The notes under the pieces were generated by a model. That model had not been told where the DNA came from and did not search any database. It saw only the letters and a program-made list of their open reading frames with translations. Positions 7,821 to 14,395 of a stretch of 14,395 nt of DNA are shown in pieces (within the stretch, counting starts at the first letter, position 1; every line of letters begins with the position of its first letter). Origin of the DNA: Planctomycetota bacterium (lineage in GTDB: Bacteria > Planctomycetota > PUPC01). The stretch is from assembly GCA_003559755.1 (NCBI GenBank), contig PWKM01000008.1, positions 1 to 14,395 of the forward strand, written 5' to 3'. A program made the position numbers and the translations under genes.

Positions 7821-9595
7821 GTCAAGACCCCGAACTGCTGGTCACAGATTCGTCGGTAAATTCCGTCCATCGCATAAAGTTCGGCGTGGGTCCCGCTTTC
7901 GGCGATCCGGCCGTCCTCGAGCACGAGAATCTGGTCGGCGTGGGCGACGGAGGAGATGCGGTGGGCGATGATGAAGTTTGTTCGTCCCTCCGAGACTCTC
8001 TTCATCGTCTCGCGGATGAGCCGCTCGGTCTCCGAGTCCACGGCCGCCGTGGCGTCGTCCATGATGAGCACGCAGGGGTCGAGCAGGATGGCCCGGGCAA
8101 TGGCGATCCGCTGGGCCTGGCCCCCGCTGAGAGTCTCGCCCCGCTCACCGATAACCGTGTCGTACCCATCTTCCAGGCCGAGAATGAAATCGTGGGCACG
8201 GGCCGCCTTTGCCGCCTTCCGGATCGCGTCCATCGAGGCCTCCGGCCGGCCGTATGCGATGTTCTCGCGGACCGAGGCGCTGAAAAGGAACGTCTCTTGG
8301 AATATGATGCCGACCTCGCGGCGGACTTCTTCCAGCCGGATGTCGCGCACGTCGGCCCCGTTGAGCAGCACTCGTCCGGCGACCGGATCGTGAAAGCGTG
8401 GGATCAAGCTGATGAGGGTCGATTTGCCCGAGCCGGTGTGCCCGACGATGGCGGTCGTCGTGCCCGGCTTGGCCTCGAAGCAAATGTCGCGGAGCACCGG
8501 TTTGTACGGTTCGTAGCCGAATGACACGTCTTCGAACACCACCGACGCCCCGACATTCTCCGGCGACGGCGGCATCGTCTTCGCCCCCGGATTCGACCGG
8601 ATACTCGGCTCCTCGTCGAGCACCTCGAACACCCGTTCTGATGCGGCGGCCGCTCGCTGATAAACGTCCACCAACTGCATGACCTCCCGCAGCCGCCGCT
8701 GGATGGGCTGCATAATCGAGAAGCAGAAGAAAATGTCCCCCACATCCACCCGCCCCGCCAACGCCAGCATGCCGCCATAGAGGACGGCGACCGGCATCAC
8801 CAGGCCGAACACGAAATCGGGGCCGACCATCCGGATCACCCAGTACTCGATCGCCTGGATGACCTTGCCCAAAAACCGCTCCGAGCGGCCTTTGAACTTG
8901 TCCTCCTCCGTCTGCTCCTGGGCGAACGCCCGGACGACCCGCGCCCCGGCGATGTTTTCCTGGATGGTGGTCGTCACATCGCCGTACGCTTCGCGCGAAT
9001 CCCGCCAGATCTTCCGCACCTTCATCCCCAGCCGCATGGTCAGGAACACGGCGATGGGGAACGGCACCAGGACTACCAATGCAAGCTGCCAGTTGATCCA
9101 CACCAGCATTACCACTGCCCCGAGCACGAATACCGCGATGTCCAACAGCCCGAAGACGCCCATATACAGAAACTGGGCCATCCGCTGCACGTCGGCGGTC
9201 GCCCGGGAGATGAGGTCGCCACTCGTCGTCTGCTTGTGGAAGGTCAGGGAGTGGCGCTGGCAGGCCGAGAATATCCCGCTCCGAAGACTGTTGCTGATGC
9301 GAGTGCTCAGGTCCATCCGGCTGATGGACATGGCGAAACGGAGCAGGTTGTGAATCAGGTAGGTGAGAACAATGATCACAGCGAACGGCCACAGGTTGAG
9401 GGGGCCGACGCCCACCCACTCCTGCATGTAGTTGATCGCCATCCGGACGAAGTTGTGGGGGAGCAGTTCGGCCACCGCACCGAGGACGGTAATCAGCAGG
9501 GTGATCACTGTCATCGGCAGTTCGCGCCGATACAGTCTTATCAGCCGCCGCAACAGCTCGTGCCGGTCCGGTTGGTTTGCATCCTCGGAAGACAT
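7817..9595 (-). CDS. Heterodimeric ABC exporter, half-transporter with non-catalytic Walker B
   Basis: A 592-residue half-transporter: a membrane domain (helices roughly at 28-46, 69-90, 143-165, 168-188, 252-280 and 286-300) then a nucleotide-binding domain. Motifs: A-loop Tyr361, Walker A GHTGSGKS (385-392), Q-loop IFQETF, canonical signature LSGGQ (489-493), Walker B VLIMDD (509-514) with Asp514 replacing the catalytic Glu, and switch His545. The Glu-to-Asp change marks this subunit's own ATP site as degenerate, and its intact LSGGQ completes the active site of the partner. The start ATG lies 3 bases after the aminotransferase stop. GGTGA just upstream, inside the end of that gene, can serve as Shine-Dalgarno. 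No transported substrate can be inferred from the sequence. Confidence 0.95.
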   Translation of the reverse strand: MSSEDANQPDRHELLRRLIRLYRRELPMTVITLLITVLGAVAELLPHNFVRMAINYMQEWVGVGPLNLWPFAVIIVLTYLIHNLLRFAMSISRMDLSTRISNSLRSGIFSACQRHSLTFHKQTTSGDLISRATADVQRMAQFLYMGVFGLLDIAVFVLGAVVMLVWINWQLALVVLVPFPIAVFLTMRLGMKVRKIWRDSREAYGDVTTTIQENIAGARVVRAFAQEQTEEDKFKGRSERFLGKVIQAIEYWVIRMVGPDFVFGLVMPVAVLYGGMLALAGRVDVGDIFFCFSIMQPIQRRLREVMQLVDVYQRAAAASERVFEVLDEEPSIRSNPGAKTMPPSPENVGASVVFEDVSFGYEPYKPVLRDICFEAKPGTTTAIVGHTGSGKSTLISLIPRFHDPVAGRVLLNGADVRDIRLEEVRREVGIIFQETFLFSASVRENIAYGRPEASMDAIRKAAKAARAHDFILGLEDGYDTVIGERGETLSGGQAQRIAIARAILLDPCVLIMDDATAAVDSETERLIRETMKRVSEGRTNFIIAHRISSVAHADQILVLEDGRIAESGTHAELYAMDGIYRRICDQQFGVLT

Positions 9596-9598
9596 TGA

Positions 9599-10798
9599 TC
9601 ACCCGGCAATCAGCCGCTGCCCCGCCTCTCGGACCTGTTCCACGCCCGGGACCAGAGCGAACCGGACAAACCCGTCGCCGGGGTTCTCGCCCCGCCATTC
9701 CTTGCTCACAAGGTTGCCCGGGACACAGTTGATCCCCTTCTCGAACAGCAACCTCTCTGAGAAGCCGAGCGGGGTCTCCCCCTCGGGCACCTTGACCCAG
9801 AGGAAGAACGTGCCCCGCGGGCGCACAGGCACACAGCCGAACGACTCCAGGGCCGGGAGCAGGATATCGAGCCGCTCCTGATACACCGCCCGCATTTCGC
9901 GGGGATGCGCGTCGTCGAGCAGGGCCGCCTCGGCGCCCGCCTCGATGATGTGGGCCACCCCCTGTATGGACTTGCGGGTGACCGCCCGGATCGGCCCGAG
10001 AAGGTCCGGGTTGCGCGAAGCCATGAACCCGACCGCGCAGGAAGTCATCATGCTCCGCTTCGACAGCGAATTGAGCACGATGGCACAATTGGCCGACTCG
10101 GGCACCTCGAGTACGCTCGGGGGCGGGTCCCCGTAGAAGAGCTCCGAATAGCACTCATCCGAGACGAGCAGGATGTCGTTATCGAGGCAGAACCGCACGA
10201 TCTCGGCCAACTGGTCCAGCGACAGGACCTGCCCCGTGGGCGAGTGGGGCGAGTTCACGAACAGAATGCGGGCACGGGCCACAATATCCGCCGGAATCTC
10301 GCCGAGGTCCGGAGCAAACCCGCTGCGCTCCGAGATGTTCAGATAATACGGCTCGGCGCCGGCAAGCAGCGCGCCGTCTGTATAGGGCGGGTAGCCGGGG
10401 TTCGGGATCAGGCACACGTCGTCGCCGGCGGGATCGCAGAAATACCACGGGAGATGGAACGAGGCGTATTTCGCCCCGTAGGTGGCGCACAACTGGTCCG
10501 GCTCGAGCTCCACGCCGAACCGCCGCTCGACGAAGTTCTGCACGGCGGCGATGTAACCGGCCCCGCCCAGGGCGGAAGGATAGCCGGAACACTTGGACTC
10601 CTCGACCGCTCCAACCATCCTTCGGCGAACGAGCTCGGGCACGGGGTCGGTCGGATCGCCGACGCCGAAATCGATCACGTATCCCTCGGGGAACTCATCG
10701 AGAGCCCGCTTCTTATTCGAATCGACAACGTCGAATGGATAGGGGGCAGTCAGAATGGGCGGCAGGTTCGGGTTCAAGCGGCTGAGTCTTCTGGACAT
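9599..10798 (-). CDS. PLP-dependent class I/II aminotransferase (DapC-like), altered PLP-binding residues
   Basis: A 399-residue fold-type I aminotransferase, likely cytoplasmic, resembling the DapC / LL-diaminopimelate aminotransferase branch (FGVGDPTDPVPE near 44-55, SLSKRS at 244-249). Conserved: the Schiff-base Lys247, Asp214 and Tyr217 in SDECY, and Arg379 in FVRFAL, the usual substrate-carboxylate Arg. Changed: the segment after the lysine is MMTSCAVGF, so Ala255 sits where the phosphate-binding Arg (Arg266 of aspartate aminotransferase) normally is. SPHSPTG has Ser186 where NPTG has the Asn that contacts PLP. I re-read both codons on the minus strand and they are clear. The start at 10798 has AAGGA 5 bases upstream. 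First gene of a tight operon with the two exporter halves. The true amino acceptor is unknown; a lysine-pathway role is possible, but no other lysine gene is in view. Confidence 0.9.
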   Translation of the reverse strand: MSRRLSRLNPNLPPILTAPYPFDVVDSNKKRALDEFPEGYVIDFGVGDPTDPVPELVRRRMVGAVEESKCSGYPSALGGAGYIAAVQNFVERRFGVELEPDQLCATYGAKYASFHLPWYFCDPAGDDVCLIPNPGYPPYTDGALLAGAEPYYLNISERSGFAPDLGEIPADIVARARILFVNSPHSPTGQVLSLDQLAEIVRFCLDNDILLVSDECYSELFYGDPPPSVLEVPESANCAIVLNSLSKRSMMTSCAVGFMASRNPDLLGPIRAVTRKSIQGVAHIIEAGAEAALLDDAHPREMRAVYQERLDILLPALESFGCVPVRPRGTFFLWVKVPEGETPLGFSERLLFEKGINCVPGNLVSKEWRGENPGDGFVRFALVPGVEQVREAGQRLIAG

Positions 10799-10803
10799 CC
10801 GTT

Positions 10804-10808
10804 TCCTT
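10804..10808 (-). promoter_or_regulatory. Shine-Dalgarno of the aminotransferase
   Basis: AAGGA on the minus strand, 5 bases from the ATG at 10798. It is among the clearest ribosome binding sites in the window and fixes the start of the operon's first gene. Confidence 0.7.
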
Positions 10809-10839
10809 ACAAGTGACGTGTGATGGCAAACAAGGGCCT

Positions 10840-10867
10840 ATTTAAGCCGATACCCGACAGAAGTCAA
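10840..10867 (-). promoter_or_regulatory. Candidate promoter of the aminotransferase-ABC operon
   Basis: TTGACT (10867-10862), a 16-base spacer and TTAAAT (10845-10840) face the aminotransferase, giving a leader of about 35 bases. The -35 is the same hexamer as in the rpsA candidate promoter. The -10 matches four of six positions. Confidence 0.45.
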
Positions 10868-10885
10868 CCTCGACGGGGCGGAGAA

Positions 10886-10919
10886 ACCGGCATTATTCGG
10901 AAAACATGTCCCCGCCGGT
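10886..10919 (-). terminator. Weak terminator-like inverted repeat after the propeller gene
   Basis: ACCGGC and GCCGGT are 6-base arms around a 22-base loop, followed on the minus strand by TTTCT. The long loop and short U-run make it a poor intrinsic terminator, but it is the only candidate between the propeller gene stop and the next promoter. Confidence 0.2.
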
Positions 10920-10933
10920 CGCTTTCGGCCGAA

Positions 10934-12352
10934 TTATCTCGCCTCGGGCCGTCCGGGCCACAGGGCGGCCACGCGTTCCCCGTCGCTGAGCAGTATCCGG
11001 CCCTCGCGGTCCAGCCCGATGATCCGCCAGAAATCGCCCCGGTCGCCGTCCAGGACCGGCTCGAGCCGGCCGTCCGTCCAGCGAAAAAGCCCCCTCCCCT
11101 TGATGCCGATCCACACGCCGTCGTCGCCGGCGTCCAGCACCGAGACCGACGCGGGCGGCATCGCCGCGCCCTCGACGAACACTGTCTCCATCACGTCGGC
11201 CCGGAGGAGGACGAGCATCCGCCGGGCATCCCGCACCCGGCGGGGTCCCTCGACGACGGCGGTCCAGTTGCGACCTCGCGCCAGGCGGCGGTCGGCGGGC
11301 GGGATGAGCCGGACCGTCCATCGCCCGCTCTTCAGGTGCTGGAGCGAGACCGGGATGTCGCCCTGTACCCGCGGGGCCGGCCTTCGGGGGCCGTCGGATC
11401 GGACCGCCCCGAGGGCCATCCTCAGGCGTGCTCGCACCTCCTCGGGCAATTCTTCCTCGGCCAGGCGGAGCCGGAGCGCCGGCTCGACCCTCCGGCCCAT
11501 CGCGATAAGTTCCCCGGTCGCCTCTTGCCGGACCGACCAGCGCCGGTCATTGAGGCGGGCGAGAAACGGTGCGATCTCGACTTCCCGGTCGTGCGATTCG
11601 AGCAGAAACTCGACCAGACGCCCGTCCTCCGCGTTCACCAGCAGCCGGCCCGGCGCGATGGGCCACACCGCCGCCAGCCGATTCCCGGCCGGGTCCAGCC
11701 CCACGGCCCCGGTGAGATGCTTCCAGTCCGCCCCGTCATACGTCCAGAACCCGTGGGTCCCGCACACGTCTCCGCCGAGCCACCTGGCCCAGAAGTACAG
11801 CGTGCCGGCCTCATCCTCGGTGATGTGGACGGCGGACATCGGGATGCCGTCGGCGAGTCCGGCGGGCGCGGCCAGGTCTTTTGCCCGCCATCGCCGGCCG
11901 TCGTACCACTGAACCCCGCGCGAGTTCCCGAACCACACCCGACCGGCGGCGTCCTCGTAGGCGGCGGTCCGCATCTCCCGATGCCCGCCTCGCTCACAGA
12001 CGGTTCGAAAGGATGCCCCGTCGGACGGTTCCGCCGATATCACGTGGTCGTCTTTTATGCCGACCATCCGTCTGCCATCCGGCAGGACACACCACAGGCG
12101 GCCGGACCGGTCCAGCAACACCGGTCGGGCACCGACGACCACATCGCCGATCACCTCGGGCTGCCCCGGCTCTCCGTCCCGCTCGATGACGTACAAGGGG
12201 CGGCCGTCACGGGCAACGAACGCGTCGGTGATCTCCGGGGGCAACACGTGCCAACGGACGGGTCGCGGCTCGGTATCGACGGGCGCCCCCGCTGCGGCGG
12301 AGGCGGCACCTCCGGCGAGCACCGATGCGAAGATAAGGAGCCGAAATCGCAT
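10934..12352 (-). CDS. Exported beta-propeller protein with HEAT-like insert, function unknown
   Basis: A 472-residue protein with an N-terminal signal peptide (MRFR, hydrophobic stretch, Ala-rich region to about residue 23), so probably exported. The body carries propeller-type repeats of the form D-x-x-G-r-[VL]-W-x-G (about 81-94, 134-157, 180-213, 408-433, 448-464), like the ligand-binding propellers of sensor proteins. At about 259-316 lies a HEAT-like helical pair (FLARLNDRRWSVRQEAT, then an Arg/Glu-rich helix) of a kind often found in planctomycete proteins (recalled). No catalytic motif or transmembrane anchor other than the signal is visible. The frame stays open far upstream, antisense to rpsA, but the ATG at 12352 followed at once by a signal peptide is clearly the start. 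No Shine-Dalgarno is seen. A promoter ends only about 12 bases upstream, implying a nearly leaderless mRNA. It is transcribed divergently from rpsA. Confidence 0.85.
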   Translation of the reverse strand: MRFRLLIFASVLAGGAASAAAGAPVDTEPRPVRWHVLPPEITDAFVARDGRPLYVIERDGEPGQPEVIGDVVVGARPVLLDRSGRLWCVLPDGRRMVGIKDDHVISAEPSDGASFRTVCERGGHREMRTAAYEDAAGRVWFGNSRGVQWYDGRRWRAKDLAAPAGLADGIPMSAVHITEDEAGTLYFWARWLGGDVCGTHGFWTYDGADWKHLTGAVGLDPAGNRLAAVWPIAPGRLLVNAEDGRLVEFLLESHDREVEIAPFLARLNDRRWSVRQEATGELIAMGRRVEPALRLRLAEEELPEEVRARLRMALGAVRSDGPRRPAPRVQGDIPVSLQHLKSGRWTVRLIPPADRRLARGRNWTAVVEGPRRVRDARRMLVLLRADVMETVFVEGAAMPPASVSVLDAGDDGVWIGIKGRGLFRWTDGRLEPVLDGDRGDFWRIIGLDREGRILLSDGERVAALWPGRPEAR

Positions 12353-12363
12353 AACAGTGGTAT

Positions 12364-12391
12364 ATTCTAGCGAGAGCCGCTTGACTCGCAA
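12364..12391 (-). promoter_or_regulatory. Promoter of the propeller gene, divergent from rpsA
   Basis: TTGCGA (12391-12386), a 16-base spacer and TAGAAT (12369-12364, five of six matches). Transcription would begin near 12357, about 5 bases from the ATG. Its -35 shares base 12386 with the rpsA -35 on the other strand. Confidence 0.5.
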
Positions 12392-12408
12392 GACGGTTCG
12401 GCTATCAT
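12381..12408 (+). promoter_or_regulatory. Promoter of rpsA
   Basis: TTGACT (12381-12386), a 16-base spacer and TATCAT (12403-12408) each match the sigma70 consensus at five of six positions, the best promoter in the window. The start would be near 12415, giving a leader of about 148 bases before the ATG at 12563. Confidence 0.6.
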
Positions 12409-12414
12409 ATCCCT

Positions 12415-12562
12415 GTCGGGAGGCGAGGTGCGTCACCCGCCGTTCGCCCCACGCCGGATTCTGGGTTCTCCGGGTATGGCTTTGATCGCCGCTGAGAGAA
12501 GACCCGGGGCGAAGACGATCCCGAACCGAATACCGTCTGTTTTTTATTTTTTGGAACCGTTC
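12415..12562 (+). promoter_or_regulatory. Structured, U-tract-containing rpsA leader
   Basis: Predicted 5' untranslated region. It contains a bulged 8-bp hairpin (12422-12441: GGCG-A-GGTG, loop CGT, CACC-CGCC). Next is a long-range element (12443-12513) in which TTCGCCCC pairs with GGGGCGAA and, inside it, GGGT-TCTC pairs with GAGA...ACCC across a 4-base bulge. A weak stem AGACG/CGTCT (12513-12538) follows, then T6-A-T6 (12540-12552) and a partial Shine-Dalgarno GGAA 6 bases before the ATG. E. coli rpsA also lacks a strong Shine-Dalgarno and is repressed by S1 binding its leader; the same logic here is inference. The reading frame is open through the leader in phase with rpsA, so an upstream start (GTG at 12428 or ATG at 12476) is not formally excluded. 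Confidence 0.5.

Positions 12563-14395
<1,833 letters not shown>

Noticed and set aside
6486..7859. 457-codon plus-strand frame inside the second exporter gene
   Set aside because: His/Asp/Val-rich antisense shadow of the ABC half-transporter; no domain.
8145..10154. 669-codon minus-strand frame across the aminotransferase and first exporter gene
   Set aside because: Overlaps two strongly recognised genes in another frame and is Arg/Gly/Pro-rich with no domain; a by-product of high GC.
10924..10933. Perfect palindrome TTCGGCCGAA at the end of the propeller gene
   Set aside because: Has no loop, so cannot act as a hairpin, and overlaps only the sequence just past the stop; likely chance in GC-rich DNA.
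10820..12370. 516-codon plus-strand frame opposite the propeller gene
   Set aside because: Pro/Arg/His-rich low-complexity translation typical of GC-rich antisense; the minus strand carries a signal peptide and repeats.

Overview
The window is GC-rich bacterial chromosome with seven protein-coding genes. Six lie on the minus strand and one, rpsA, on the plus strand. Two genes run off the edges: a D-2-hydroxyacid dehydrogenase on the left and ribosomal protein S1 on the right. I see no tRNA, rRNA, CRISPR array, insertion sequence or phage gene. The content suggests the PVC group, most likely Planctomycetota (perhaps Phycisphaerae-like). The grounds are an exported beta-propeller protein with an embedded HEAT-like repeat of a style common there, the hydroxyacid dehydrogenase subtype, and the base composition. 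This assignment is inference from family resemblance, not a computed placement.

Layout from left to right. (1) 1-767, minus: 2-hydroxyacid dehydrogenase, 3' end missing, preceded by a 341-base gap with two candidate promoters. (2) 1109-5671, minus: gltB, the glutamate synthase large subunit, about 1520 residues, with its amidotransferase cysteine, 3Fe-4S motif and GXGXG domain. It has its own promoter, and no gltD is in view. (3) 10798 down to 5976, minus: a compact three-gene operon. An unusual PLP aminotransferase is followed after 3 bases by one half of an ABC exporter, which overlaps the second half by ATGA. The two halves have complementary degenerate ATPase motifs, the hallmark of an obligate heterodimer. 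A promoter-like pair and a good Shine-Dalgarno sequence precede the aminotransferase. (4) 10934-12352, minus: an exported 472-residue propeller/HEAT-like protein. (5) 12563 to the right edge, plus: rpsA with six S1 domains.

The 210-base region between the propeller gene and rpsA is the densest regulatory stretch. Two divergent sigma70-type promoters appear to share a base in their -35 elements. The propeller transcript would be almost leaderless. The rpsA transcript would carry a leader of about 150 nt with a bulged hairpin, a two-part long-range stem and a T6-A-T6 tract just before a start codon with a weak Shine-Dalgarno sequence. That arrangement is compatible with S1 feedback on its own mRNA.

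How the genes work together: glutamate synthase supplies glutamate, the usual amino donor for class I/II aminotransferases, but the gltB and aminotransferase-ABC transcription units look separate. The aminotransferase-exporter operon suggests an amino-group-bearing product that is exported, but nothing in the sequence names the substrate. The two most unusual items are the aminotransferase's altered PLP-binding residues and the rpsA/propeller regulatory region.
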